64,000 nucleotides of DNA, taken from assembly GCA_945952225.1 (NCBI GenBank), contig CAMFHP010000022.1, positions 1 to 64,000 on the forward strand. The letters run 5' to 3'. Below the pieces are notes generated by a model. That model made no database searches. It was given only the letters and a program-made list of their open reading frames with translations, and was not told the origin of the DNA. The stretch is from an uncultured Myxococcaceae bacterium (GTDB taxonomy: Bacteria; Myxococcota_A; Polyangia; Polyangiales; Ga0077539). This document shows positions 1 to 11,017 of the stretch, in pieces (within the stretch, counting starts at the first letter, position 1; every line of letters starts with the position of its first letter). Both the position numbers and the translations under genes were made by a program.

Positions 1-501
1 GTGGGCTACCTCCGGGTGTTGGCGCGCCCCTGGGCCGAGGTGTCCGTCGACGGCGGGGCGGTCGACACGACGCCCACCGCGCGGCCCACGCCCCCGGTGG
101 CGCCGCTGCCTCCGCCGCCCCGCATGGTGCGCGTGCAGGTGTCGCCCGACGGGGCCCTCGCCCACGCGTCGGTGACCTTCGCGTACGCCGACAACGTCGC
201 GGGACGCGCCGCCATCGAGCCCTGCGCCGAGGCCGACGATTGTGTGCGCTCCGTGGTGGCCGACGCGCCCCTGCGGGTGACCGCACAGGGCCGCCGCGGA
301 ACGTTCACCGTGACCGCCACGGCCACGCGCGACGACGAGGTGATCCGTCTGTCGTCGCGCGCGCCCTCGCCGCTGGCGCAGCCCGCGCGCCCCACGTCGC
401 CCACGCCGCGCCCCGCGACGCAGACCAGCGGACACGGCGAGGTGCCCTGCGGCGAGCTCGACCCGCGCACCGGGCTCATGCGCGTGTGCTTCCCCCACTG
501 A
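1..501 (+). CDS. C-terminal part of a proline-rich, PEGA-like protein (5' end outside window)
   Basis: The reading frame is already open at base 1, so the first codon (GTG) may be an internal valine rather than a start. The visible 166 residues begin with a stretch like the last PEGA repeat of the next gene (LRVLARPWAEVSVDGG here, LRVGANPWCNVTVDG there), then a Pro-rich linker, a beta-rich segment with two Cys and a short tail with two more Cys. A likely reading is the C-terminal end of a Ser/Thr kinase or PEGA-repeat membrane protein paralogous to its neighbour. The catalytic part, if any, is not in the window. Its stop is followed by a promoter for the next gene, so the two are probably separate transcripts. 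Confidence 0.6.
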   Translation: MGYLRVLARPWAEVSVDGGAVDTTPTARPTPPVAPLPPPPRMVRVQVSPDGALAHASVTFAYADNVAGRAAIEPCAEADDCVRSVVADAPLRVTAQGRRGTFTVTATATRDDEVIRLSSRAPSPLAQPARPTSPTPRPATQTSGHGEVPCGELDPRTGLMRVCFPH

Positions 502-530
502 GCGCGGCGCCCCGCAGCGCGCCGCGACAA

Positions 531-558
531 TTGACAGTGGACGTGCATCCCGTACACG
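531..558 (+). promoter_or_regulatory. Sigma70-like promoter upstream of the PEGA kinase
   Basis: A perfect TTGACA at 531-536 is followed after 16 bases by TACACG at 553-558. The predicted start of transcription near 565 leaves a leader of about 50 bases before the GTG at 614. It lies in the only gap between the two genes. The -10 box is weak (3 of 6), so the assignment rests mainly on the -35 box and position. Confidence 0.5.
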
Positions 559-613
559 ATGCGCGCGCCCGTCTGTACCGCCGTTTCGCCCTATTTTTCC
601 CGCGAGATCTTCA

Positions 614-2893
<2,280 letters not shown>

Positions 2894-2941
2894 CCCCCTC
2901 CTCTCCCTTCGTCACCGCACTCCTCACCGCGCCCCTCTCCA

Positions 2942-3973
2942 GTGCCCCCTACGACCGCCGCCGACACGCCCGTGACCGACGCCTCCTCGATGCCTCCGCC
3001 GCCGCCCACGGGGCTCCGCGCGGCCTGGCAGGGGTGGCCCGGACGCATCGCCCGCCTCGCCCTCGCGCTGCTCCCGCTCGTGTGGCTCGCGAAGAAGGTC
3101 GACGTGGCCGACGTGGCCGCGCGCGCGCACGACGTGGGGGCCCGCGGGCTCGCGACGTCGTTCGCCACGCTGCTGCTCTCGGTGGTGGTGGCCTCGGTGC
3201 GCTGGCGCACGCTCATGCGCGCCTACGGAGCCACGGAGACGCCGCCCGTCCCCACGCTCCTGCGCCACAACCTCGTGGGGATGTACTTCAACATGCTCCC
3301 GAGCGGCGTCGCGGGAGACGCCGTGCGCGCCCACCGCCTGCGCGGCACGCTCGACATGGTCACCTCGCTCACGGTGATCTTTCTGGAGCGCGTCTCGGGG
3401 CTCCTCGGGCTGTGCATCGTGGCCGCCATCGCGGTGGCCACCGGCGACACGCTCCGCGACGACATGGTCGCGAAGGTGTTGGAGCTCGGCCTCCTCGGCG
3501 CGCTGGGCTTCTCGGTGGTGGTGCTCGCGACGCCGTGGGCCCTCACGCGCTGGCCCTCGCTGCGCGCGCTCGTCGCGAAGGTGCCCGTGGCCGGCGCGAT
3601 CGTGCTGCGCGTTCCCCCGGCGCGCTCGTGGCTCGGGCTGCTCCTGTGCGTGGCGCAGTCGGTGGTGGTGCAGGGCCTCGTGGTGCTCTCCGTCGCGATG
3701 CTGGTGCAGCCCCTCGCGCCCGCGGTGACGCTGCTGGTGTGCGCGCGCGTGGTGCCCGCGATCATCCTCACGACGTACATCCCGCTCACGCCCGGCGGCC
3801 TCGGACAGCGCGAGCTGGTGTTCCGCTACATGTTCGGGCTCGTGGGCGTGGCGGCCGACGCGGCGGTGGCGACCTCGCTGCTGGTCTTCGCGATGATGAT
3901 GGGGCTCGCGGCCCTCGGCGGCGCGTGCCTCCTCGCCGAGCGCGCCCTCAAGCTCGACGCCCCCGAGCGCTGA
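2942..3973 (+). CDS. Flippase-like / lysylphosphatidylglycerol synthase TM-region family membrane protein
   Basis: A 343-residue integral membrane protein with about 7-8 hydrophobic segments after a Pro-rich N-terminus. The pattern RHNLVGMYFNMLPSGVAGDA, followed by ERVSGLLGL and later PLTPGGLGQRE, is that of the LPG_synthase_TM / UPF0104 family (PF03706). That family includes the flippase part of MprF and many proteins in polysaccharide and glycolipid loci. There is no aminoacyl-transferase domain, so it is not a full MprF. It is followed by a sugar-nucleotide epimerase and a GT-C-like membrane protein on the same strand, which suggests a role in moving or making a lipid-linked sugar. GTG start at 2942, 48 bases after the kinase gene. 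Confidence 0.8.
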   Translation: MPPTTAADTPVTDASSMPPPPPTGLRAAWQGWPGRIARLALALLPLVWLAKKVDVADVAARAHDVGARGLATSFATLLLSVVVASVRWRTLMRAYGATETPPVPTLLRHNLVGMYFNMLPSGVAGDAVRAHRLRGTLDMVTSLTVIFLERVSGLLGLCIVAAIAVATGDTLRDDMVAKVLELGLLGALGFSVVVLATPWALTRWPSLRALVAKVPVAGAIVLRVPPARSWLGLLLCVAQSVVVQGLVVLSVAMLVQPLAPAVTLLVCARVVPAIILTTYIPLTPGGLGQRELVFRYMFGLVGVAADAAVATSLLVFAMMMGLAALGGACLLAERALKLDAPER

Positions 3974-4115
3974 GAACCCGACGCGGTGTGACGGCCCTGC
4001 GCGACGCGTGCGGGCCCGTGCGCTTGCGCTTGCGACGCGGCGAAGAACGGTGGCACAACCGCCTCTCGCCCTCATCGCCTCGTCACGCCAACACTCGCTC
4101 AGGAGTAGTGCCTCC

Positions 4116-5087
4116 GTGGGACTCGGATCGACTCGCAAGACGGTGCTCGTCACCGGCGCCGCAGGCTTCCTCGGATCGCACCTGGTCGACCGGCTGCTGG
4201 CCGAAGGCTTCGAGGTCGTGGGCCTCGACAACCTGATGACCGGCGACCTCGGCAACCTCGCCGACGCCGGGCGCTCGCCGCACTTTCACTTCGAGATCGG
4301 CGACGTGCGCGAGCCGCTGCGCGTCTACGCCGAGGTGATCTTCAACTTCGCGTGCCCCGCGTCGCCCGTGCACTACCAGAGCGACCCCTACGCGACGCTC
4401 ACCACCAGCGTGCTCGGCGCCGTGCGCCTCGTCGAACACGCGCGCCTCCGCGGCTGCCGCATCGTGCACGCGAGCACCTCCGAGGTGTACGGCGATCCCC
4501 ACGAGCACCCGCAGCAGGAGACCTACTGGGGACACGTCAACCCCATCGGCGACCGGAGCTGCTACGACGAAGGCAAGCGCGCCGCCGAGACGGTGCTTCG
4601 TGACGCCGCGCGCGTGCACAACGCCGACACCCGCATCGTGCGCATCTTCAACACCTACGGTCCGCGCATGTCGTTCAACGACGGACGGGTGGTGTCGAAC
4701 TTCCTCGTGCAGGCGATCCGCGGCGACGCGATCACCCTCTACGGCTCCGGCGAGCAGTCGCGCTCGTTCTGCTACGTGAACGACCTCATCGAGGGCATCT
4801 TCCGCGTCGCGATGGCGCCGCAGATCGAGACGCCGCTGAACCTCGGCAACCCCGTCGAGGTCACCATGATCGAGCTCGCCCGCGCGGTGATGCAGGTCGC
4901 GAAGCGCGACGTCACGCTCGTGCACCGCCCGCTCCCCAACGACGACCCGCGGCGCCGCTGCCCCGACATCACCCGCGCCAAGGCCCAGATCGGCTTCGAG
5001 CCCTCGGTGCCGCTCCTCGAAGGCCTCCAGCGCACCTACGACAACTTCGTCGAGCGCATGCGCGTGGCCTCGCCCGTCGCGCGCTGA
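4116..5087 (+). CDS. UDP-glucuronate decarboxylase-like NAD-dependent epimerase (UDP-xylose synthase type)
   Basis: An extended short-chain dehydrogenase of 323 residues. It has the NAD-binding TGAAGFLGSH at the N-terminus, TSEVYGDPHEHPQ, NPIGDRSCYDEGKR with the catalytic Tyr-x3-Lys, and FNTYGPRM. The EVYGDPxEHPQxETYWGxVNPIG block is characteristic of UDP-glucuronic acid decarboxylases (EC 4.1.1.35), which make UDP-xylose from UDP-glucuronate in the cytoplasm. The frame is open from 4008, but GTG 4116 is chosen because AGGAG at 4101-4105 sits 10 bases before it and the protein then starts a few residues before the first strand, as usual. A related UDP-glucose epimerase cannot be excluded by eye. 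Neighbours fit a surface-sugar pathway. Confidence 0.88.
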   Translation: MGLGSTRKTVLVTGAAGFLGSHLVDRLLAEGFEVVGLDNLMTGDLGNLADAGRSPHFHFEIGDVREPLRVYAEVIFNFACPASPVHYQSDPYATLTTSVLGAVRLVEHARLRGCRIVHASTSEVYGDPHEHPQQETYWGHVNPIGDRSCYDEGKRAAETVLRDAARVHNADTRIVRIFNTYGPRMSFNDGRVVSNFLVQAIRGDAITLYGSGEQSRSFCYVNDLIEGIFRVAMAPQIETPLNLGNPVEVTMIELARAVMQVAKRDVTLVHRPLPNDDPRRRCPDITRAKAQIGFEPSVPLLEGLQRTYDNFVERMRVASPVAR

Positions 5088-5121
5088 GCGCACTCCCTCC
5101 ACCGCACACACACACCACACC

Positions 5122-6636
5122 GTGAACCCCGCACGCACCGAGTCCCGGGTGATCGTGGGCGTCGGCGTCGCGCTCACGGCCGTCACCGCCATCGTGCTCC
5201 TCGCCCACGCGGGCGCGCGGGGCCTCGACGAGTTTCCCCTCGACGACGGATGGATCCACCAGGTCTACGCGCGCTCCCTCGCGACCACGGGCACGCTGGC
5301 CTACAACCCCGGACGCCCCGAGGCGGGCTTTTCGAGCCTCCTGTGGCTCGTCACCGCGCTCCCTGGTCGCGCCCTCGCGTCGCTCCTGCACCTCCCCGAC
5401 GCGCTCGGCGCCAAGCTCGTCTCCATCGCGTGGAGCGCCGTCGCCGCCGCGCAGCTCGCCCGCATCGCGCGCCTCCTCGGGGCCTCGGTCCCGGGCGCCC
5501 TCGCCGCCGCCGCCTTCGCGACGCTCTCGTGGTCCGCAGCCATCGCCGCCGTGTCGGGCATGGAGGCCTCCCTCGCCCTCGCCTGCGCCGCGAGCGCCCT
5601 CCACGCCGCGCTCTCGCAGCGCGCGCCCCTCGCGGGCCTCTGGTTCGCCGCCGCGTGCCTCGCCCGTCCCGAGTGCGCCGCCCTCGCGCCCTGCCTCGCG
5701 TGGCCCCTCGCGCGCGCTCCGGGAAGCACCACCGAGCGCGCGACGTCGCTCGCCGCCCTGTGCGTGCCGCCCGCGCTCGCCGCCGCGCTGTGGGCGACGA
5801 TCAACCTCCGCATCACGGGACACCCGCTGCCCAACACCTTCTACGTGAAGGCCACCGGGGTCTCGCTCGCGGCCAACGCGCCGGTGTTTCTGCGCGATGT
5901 GCTGTGGGGAGAGGGCGTTCCGCAGGTCGTGCTCGCAGGCCCGCTCGCGCTCCTCGGCGCGTGGAGGGCGCGCGATCGCGGCGGTCTCACGGTGCTCACT
6001 GCGGCGGTGCTCGGCGTGGCCGCGGTGGCCCTGAGCCGTCCGCTCTTCGAGGGCGTGACCTTCTTTCAGCTCCGCTATTTTCTCCCCTTCTCGCTGCTCG
6101 CGTCGGCCTGCGCGGGTGTTGGCGTCGACGCGCTCTTCGAACGCCTCCCCTCGCGCGCTTCGAAGACGCTCGTGGGCGGCGCGTGCGCGCTCTTTCTCGC
6201 GGCGTGTGTGGCCTCGTCGCTCCACGCGCATCGCACGCACTGCGAAGAGATTCGCGCGCTGCACACCGACCCCGCGCGCGACGTGGCGCGCTTCACCACG
6301 CCCGACACCGTGGTGGCCGTCGAGGGCGCCGGCGCCATGCGCTACTTCGGCGAGCGCACCGTGGTGGACCTCTACGGGCTCAACGACGCCGACGTGGCCT
6401 TCGCGCGCACGACCCGCGAGCGCACCTGCGCCATCGCGCGACGCCGCCCGACGCTCATCGTGACGCCGCCGTGGTGGGCCGAGAAGCTCGCGCCCGCGTT
6501 CGAGCTCGCGCCCGTGCGGATGTACTCCGTCCGCGAGAGCGCCATCATGCGCAGCTTCGCGAACGGACGCGCCGTGGCCGTGTTCGCCGCGCGGCTCCGT
6601 CCGTCGATCGCGGCCCGCTGCGGAGTGACGCCGTAG
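5122..6636 (+). CDS. GT-C-fold glycosyltransferase-like polytopic membrane protein
   Basis: 504 residues with about 10 hydrophobic segments. The first extracytoplasmic loop carries DDGW (Asp41, Asp42), followed by YARSLATTGTLAYNPG and EAGFSSLLW. An acidic pair in the first loop, followed by a conserved short helix, is the hallmark of GT-C enzymes that transfer sugars from lipid-linked donors (mannosyl-, arabinosyl- and ArnT-like transferases). The C-terminal soluble part (about 390-504) contains GAMRYFGERTVVDLYGLND. Substrate unknown. It starts 34 bases after the UDP-xylose-synthase-like gene and probably shares its transcript. Confidence 0.7.
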   Translation: MNPARTESRVIVGVGVALTAVTAIVLLAHAGARGLDEFPLDDGWIHQVYARSLATTGTLAYNPGRPEAGFSSLLWLVTALPGRALASLLHLPDALGAKLVSIAWSAVAAAQLARIARLLGASVPGALAAAAFATLSWSAAIAAVSGMEASLALACAASALHAALSQRAPLAGLWFAAACLARPECAALAPCLAWPLARAPGSTTERATSLAALCVPPALAAALWATINLRITGHPLPNTFYVKATGVSLAANAPVFLRDVLWGEGVPQVVLAGPLALLGAWRARDRGGLTVLTAAVLGVAAVALSRPLFEGVTFFQLRYFLPFSLLASACAGVGVDALFERLPSRASKTLVGGACALFLAACVASSLHAHRTHCEEIRALHTDPARDVARFTTPDTVVAVEGAGAMRYFGERTVVDLYGLNDADVAFARTTRERTCAIARRRPTLIVTPPWWAEKLAPAFELAPVRMYSVRESAIMRSFANGRAVAVFAARLRPSIAARCGVTP

Positions 6637-6682
6637 CGGGCATCGTCGCAGCGGACCGTCGGTCACGTCGTGGGAGTGTTCG

Positions 6683-9544
6683 TCAGGGCGTGAAGCGCAG
6701 GTGGCGCTCGGAGGCGGCGACCACGTCGGTCACGCGCAGGGGCACGGGGTGGTACTGGTTCTGGCGCCAGAGCTCGGCGCCGTCGCGGAAGTGCGAGTTG
6801 TTCCGCACCATCGACTGACCACCGGGAATGGCGTTGAACGCGCGCGGTCCCGCGGGGTCGAGCTCGACGACGAAGCGCTGCGACGCGCCCGAACCGAACG
6901 AGAAGTTCGTGCCCCCGAGGCCCGGCTGCGAGGCGTCGACCACGTCGAGTCCGCCGTGCCGCGGAAAGCCGTTGGGGAACATCGTGTCACCCGACGGCGG
7001 GATCGAGAGCGCCTCGCCGGGGCCCGGAATGATGCTCCCGAAGCGCACGGTGTGGAGCCTGCCCCAGAGCCACGTGCTCGCGTCCGCCGACATGGTGGCC
7101 GTCTGCAACGCGGTGAGCGCCTGATCGAGCGCGCGCAGGAGGATGTAGTCCTTCGACTCGTTCACGTCGGCGGTGGCCATGTCGTCCCAGAGGGCGCTCT
7201 GCATGGTCGTCGCGTTGCGCGCGCGCAGGTCGTTGGGGTGTTCGAGAAGATGGAGCACCACGCGCACGCGGTCGACGCCCACCGAGTTCGCCTGGCCCGC
7301 GTTGAGGGCCGTGAGCTCGTCGGCGAGCGTGCCCGTGAGCACACGACCGAGCCAGGTGTGAAAGATCGTCGTCGCGATGGCGTCGCGGCGCTGCGCGTCC
7401 GTGGCGCCCGCGTCGGTGCCCGTGGGCGAGTCGAGGGACCACATCGCGATGCGGCTCGCGGCGTCGCGGATCGCGGCCTGGCGCGGACGAAGCGCGGTCG
7501 CGAGCGCGGCGAGGTCGGCGTGCGTGTTGGGCGTCGTCCACTCGGCTTCGAGGCGCGTCATCGCCGCGGCGAGGAAGGGACGGAACCGCGCGCCCGCTTC
7601 GACCTGCGCGTCGGCCTGGATGGCCTTCATGTCGTCGAGCGTGACGCGGGTGCCGAGGGCGCGGAGGCGCGTGACGATGCGCTCCTGACGCCAGCCCGAG
7701 GGGTAGTAGCAGCCGAGGTACGAGGGCGCGTCGAAGGGGTTGCCGTCGAAGGTCACGCCCGCCTGGTCGTTGTTCGCCGTCGCGAGGAACGGAAGCCTCG
7801 CCGAGAGCGTGGCCTGCGGGATGTTCCGGCTCGCGACATTCCCCGTCCACTCGGCTTCGCCCGTGCCGGGGAGCACCGCGCAGGGGTGCGTGCCCGTGAG
7901 GTTCGTGGGCGTCCACGTGAGCGCGCCCGCCGCGCGAATGGGAATCACCGCGTGGCTCGAGTACTCCACGTTGCCTTCGATGTCGGCGATCACGAAGTTC
8001 TGCGCGCCCACGCCGAAGGCCTCCACGGCGGTCCTTCCCTCCGCCGCGTTGCGCGCATAGGCGAGCGCGAGAAACGCCGCGAGCTCCGTCGTGGGCTGAT
8101 GCCCCGTCCACTTGATGGTGAGCGCGCGCGTGCCCGTGCGCGGCACGATGCGCCCGTTGCGAATCTCGGGGATCACCGGGCCGTGATGGGGCACGAACTC
8201 CAGCGGGGCCATGTACGTGCCCGCGCCCGTGTCGACGGCCTCGGGGTGCACCTCGATGGGCACCTGCATGCCGTTGAAGCGCACGGTGTCGGGCGCGCCG
8301 CCGGTGCCCGGGGTGACCGTCTCGGCGTACACGTCGGTGACGTCGTAGCCCGCCGTGGTCACGCCCCACGCGAGGCGCGGCGTGAACCCGATGACCACAC
8401 CGGGAATGCCCGGGAACGTCGTGCCCGTCACATCGACCGCGTCGGGCCCGGTGGTGACCGTGATGTGATTGCCCCACCAGATCGCGGGCGACGTGAGCGA
8501 GAGGTGCGGATCGTTGGCGAGCAGCGCGCGGCCCGACATCGACGCCGAGGGGTGCACCACCCAGTTGTTGCTCCCGCGGCTCTCGTCGCCCCAGTACTCC
8601 GCGATCTCGCGCGCGAGGCGTCGAAAGTTCGCCGTCGCATCGGCCACGCGCCGCGGAATCGCCGGGTGCGCCACCTCGGGTCGGTACTGCAACGCCATGC
8701 CGCCGGGCTGCGCGAAGAAGCCCTCGACCACGGGCACCGGCGACTGCGGCGCCCAGCGCAGCACGTCGGCGAGAAAGCCCCGTCGTGCGAAGCGCGCGGC
8801 CTCGGTCATGGGCGCGGTCTCGAACACCGACTGCGCGCGATCCTGGAGCAGCGAGGTGCTCACGTCGTCGTCGGCGTCGTACGAGAGCGAGTACGACTGG
8901 TAGCGACCGATGACCAGCGAGTCGACGGGCGTCCACTCGGGGGTGCTCTGATCGATGACCAGCGCGGTCTCGCTCGGCAGGGTCACGTTGCCGTCGCGCA
9001 CGTCGCCGAGGTAGCGGTTCACGCCGCGCGCGAAGTACTCCAGCAGCGTGCGGTCGCGGCCCGGCTGCATGGCCGTCCACATGGCGTTGGCCGCGCGACG
9101 GAGGCCCAGCACGCGCGCCGCGAGGTCGCGGTCGACGAGCGACGTGTCCGACACGAGCGCGCCGAAGCGCTCGGCCAGCGTGCCCGAGGCCACACGACGG
9201 AGCATCTCCATCTGCGGCATGCGATCGCGCGCCATGATGTAGCCCTGCACCTGCGCGGCGTCGCGGAGGCTCGACGCGTAGATGTGCGGCCAGCCCATGC
9301 GGTCGTAGACCACGTCGACGGGCCCATCGAGGCCGGTGATCCGCTCGGGCGCCGCGCTCGTCGGATGCGCCGCCACCTCCGGGGGAATCCCCGGCACGTT
9401 CGCATCGACGGCCACGTCGCCCTGCGCGTCGCGCGCGGCGTCTTGAACGTCACTGCCGCCATCGGTCGGAGCCGGCGTCGACGAGTTGTCGGAGCACCCG
9501 AGCGCCCCCACCAGGCCCACGGTCGCGAGAAGCCATTTGCGCAT
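6683..9544 (-). CDS. Penicillin acylase family N-terminal-nucleophile hydrolase, lipoprotein
   Basis: A 953-residue precursor. It begins with a lipoprotein signal (LVGALGC, Cys17), then an Asp/Ala/Pro linker. The fold matches the penicillin amidase family (PF01804): an alpha chain with QGYIMARDRMPQMEMLRR, and the self-processing site before RGSNNWVV, where Ser325 would become the N-terminus and nucleophile of a beta chain of about 629 residues. Downstream DPHLSLTSPAIWW and later segments also fit. Such enzymes cleave amides, including beta-lactam side chains and acyl-homoserine lactones; the real substrate cannot be read here. The start at 9544 is chosen over an upstream frame start because it gives the signal peptide directly. 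Divergent from the next gene with 47 bases between starts. Confidence 0.9.
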   Translation of the reverse strand: MRKWLLATVGLVGALGCSDNSSTPAPTDGGSDVQDAARDAQGDVAVDANVPGIPPEVAAHPTSAAPERITGLDGPVDVVYDRMGWPHIYASSLRDAAQVQGYIMARDRMPQMEMLRRVASGTLAERFGALVSDTSLVDRDLAARVLGLRRAANAMWTAMQPGRDRTLLEYFARGVNRYLGDVRDGNVTLPSETALVIDQSTPEWTPVDSLVIGRYQSYSLSYDADDDVSTSLLQDRAQSVFETAPMTEAARFARRGFLADVLRWAPQSPVPVVEGFFAQPGGMALQYRPEVAHPAIPRRVADATANFRRLAREIAEYWGDESRGSNNWVVHPSASMSGRALLANDPHLSLTSPAIWWGNHITVTTGPDAVDVTGTTFPGIPGVVIGFTPRLAWGVTTAGYDVTDVYAETVTPGTGGAPDTVRFNGMQVPIEVHPEAVDTGAGTYMAPLEFVPHHGPVIPEIRNGRIVPRTGTRALTIKWTGHQPTTELAAFLALAYARNAAEGRTAVEAFGVGAQNFVIADIEGNVEYSSHAVIPIRAAGALTWTPTNLTGTHPCAVLPGTGEAEWTGNVASRNIPQATLSARLPFLATANNDQAGVTFDGNPFDAPSYLGCYYPSGWRQERIVTRLRALGTRVTLDDMKAIQADAQVEAGARFRPFLAAAMTRLEAEWTTPNTHADLAALATALRPRQAAIRDAASRIAMWSLDSPTGTDAGATDAQRRDAIATTIFHTWLGRVLTGTLADELTALNAGQANSVGVDRVRVVLHLLEHPNDLRARNATTMQSALWDDMATADVNESKDYILLRALDQALTALQTATMSADASTWLWGRLHTVRFGSIIPGPGEALSIPPSGDTMFPNGFPRHGGLDVVDASQPGLGGTNFSFGSGASQRFVVELDPAGPRAFNAIPGGQSMVRNNSHFRDGAELWRQNQYHPVPLRVTDVVAASERHLRFTP

Positions 9545-9591
9545 AGGGCGCGGATTGAAACGCAAGCCCCGATGCCCTACAAGCGCGCGCG

Positions 9592-10083
9592 ATGACACAC
9601 GCCGTTGACGCGGTGCGCGCGCTCCTCGAACGCGCGGCCGTCGCGAGCCTCGCGACCCTCGACGGGGGCGATCCGGCCCTCTCGCTCGTGCCCTTCGTGA
9701 GCGCGCGCGACCCCGTGCGACTGCACCTCTTCGTGAGCGAGCTCTCGCCGCACACCGCGGCCCTGCGCGCCGATCCGCGCTGCGCCGTGATGCTCCACGA
9801 TCCGCCCATCGACGGAGACCCGCGGAGCAACCACGCCCTCACGCGCCTGATGCTCCAATGCACCGCGCGCTTTCTCACCCGTGACGAGGCGAAGCGCGAG
9901 GGCATCGAAGACGCCTACCGCGCGAAGTACCCCATCGCCGACACGCTGCTGGGCCTCGGCGATTTTCACTTCGTCACGCTCACCCCCGTCGCCGATCGCG
10001 GATCGTTCGTGCAGGGCTTCGGACGCGCGTTTCACGTGCGCGGCGCGAACCTCGACGAGCTCCACCACGTGAAGGGTCGCTGA
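9592..10083 (+). CDS. Pyridoxamine-5'-phosphate-oxidase-like FMN split-barrel protein (HugZ-like)
   Basis: 163 residues forming a single split-barrel domain. ASLATLDGGDPALSLVPFV is the typical first hairpin, LSPHTAALRADPRCAVMLHD follows, and the C-terminal FVQGFGRAFHV resembles HugZ/HutZ-type proteins, where it is part of the barrel next to the cofactor. Members bind FMN or haem and act as haem-degrading or flavin-dependent oxidoreductases in the cytoplasm. The protein lacks the extra C-terminal DUF2470-like domain seen in many HugZ proteins, so haem oxygenase activity is not assured. Its stop lies 6 bases from the stop of thiD on the other strand. Confidence 0.75.
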   Translation: MTHAVDAVRALLERAAVASLATLDGGDPALSLVPFVSARDPVRLHLFVSELSPHTAALRADPRCAVMLHDPPIDGDPRSNHALTRLMLQCTARFLTRDEAKREGIEDAYRAKYPIADTLLGLGDFHFVTLTPVADRGSFVQGFGRAFHVRGANLDELHHVKGR

Positions 10084-10089
10084 GCGCGT

Positions 10090-10953
10090 TCAGGGCGCGG
10101 CGACGGGCGCGTCGGTGAGCGCATCGGGCGCGGGCTCCGAGGCTGTGACGGCGGCGCCGAGCCATCCGGGCAGCGCGAGTCCCTCGCCGATGGAGCGCGG
10201 GTGTTCGAGCCCGTGGTGCACGATGGCGTGGGCGCGCGCGACGGCGGCGCGGAGGGTGAAATCTCGCGCGAGGAGCGCTGCGACGAGGGCCGAGAGCGTG
10301 CACCCGAGTCCGTGCATCGGCGGCACGTTGAGACGCGGGGAGCGCAGCTCGCTGAACTCGTTGTTCTCGTAGAGCAGGTCGACGGTCTCGGCGCCGGTGA
10401 AGTGCCCGCCCTTGAGCAGCACGGCGCGCGCGCCGAGGGCCGCGATGGCCTTGCACGCGCTCTTCGCCTGCGTGAGCGTCTTCACCTGACGGCCCGCGAG
10501 GCGCGAGGCCTCGTCGCGGTTGGGCACCACGAGCGAGGCCATGGGAATGAGCTCTCGCACGAAGGCCGTGAAGCCCGAGTCGTCGAGGAGCGCGCGGCCC
10601 AGCGTGGGGTTGATCACCGGGTCGATGACCAGGTGCGGAACGTTCTGCGTGCGGAGCGCGTCGGCCACGATCTCGACGACGGCGGCGTTGCCGAGGGCGC
10701 CGGTCTTCACCGCGCGCGGCGGGAGGTCTTCGAACACGGCGTCGAGCTGCGCGCGCACCATCTCGGCGCGGAGCGGTTCGACCTTGCGCACGCCGCGGGT
10801 GCCCTGCGCGGTGATGAGCGTGAGCACGCTGGCGCCGTGCACGCCGAGGGATTCAAACGCGCGGAGGTCGGCCTGGATGCCGGCCCCGCCAGACGAGTCG
10901 CTCCCGGCGATCGTGAGGGCGGTCACGACGGGCGTGGCGGTGATGGCGCTCAT
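10090..10953 (-). CDS. thiD: Hydroxymethylpyrimidine/phosphomethylpyrimidine kinase
   Basis: A 287-residue ribokinase-fold enzyme. [19 protein letters not shown] at the N-terminus binds the pyrimidine; [18 protein letters not shown] and LLKGGHF follow; [15 protein letters not shown] near the C-terminus is the anion hole with the conserved Cys. It phosphorylates HMP and then HMP-P for thiamine synthesis. The usual anion-hole sequence is GTGCT; the Thr-to-Leu change here is a small deviation. The ATG at 10953 is chosen because the upstream extension has no family similarity. No other thiamine gene is in the window, and the short gap upstream shows no TPP riboswitch. Confidence 0.93.
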   Translation of the reverse strand: MSAITATPVVTALTIAGSDSSGGAGIQADLRAFESLGVHGASVLTLITAQGTRGVRKVEPLRAEMVRAQLDAVFEDLPPRAVKTGALGNAAVVEIVADALRTQNVPHLVIDPVINPTLGRALLDDSGFTAFVRELIPMASLVVPNRDEASRLAGRQVKTLTQAKSACKAIAALGARAVLLKGGHFTGAETVDLLYENNEFSELRSPRLNVPPMHGLGCTLSALVAALLARDFTLRAAVARAHAIVHHGLEHPRSIGEGLALPGWLGAAVTASEPAPDALTDAPVAAP

Positions 10954-11017
10954 GGGGGCGGCGGAGACTATCAGAGTCGACGCGACGGGCCGACGGTCGG
11001 CGCGCAACCGACGGGAA

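Noticed and set aside
6701-9595. Open frame of 964 codons opposite the penicillin acylase
   Set aside because: Same reason: Arg/His-rich composition, no motifs, and the other strand has a complete enzyme.
10954-11017. TPP riboswitch before thiD
   Set aside because: The gap is 64 bases and lacks the conserved CTGAGA and related sequence.
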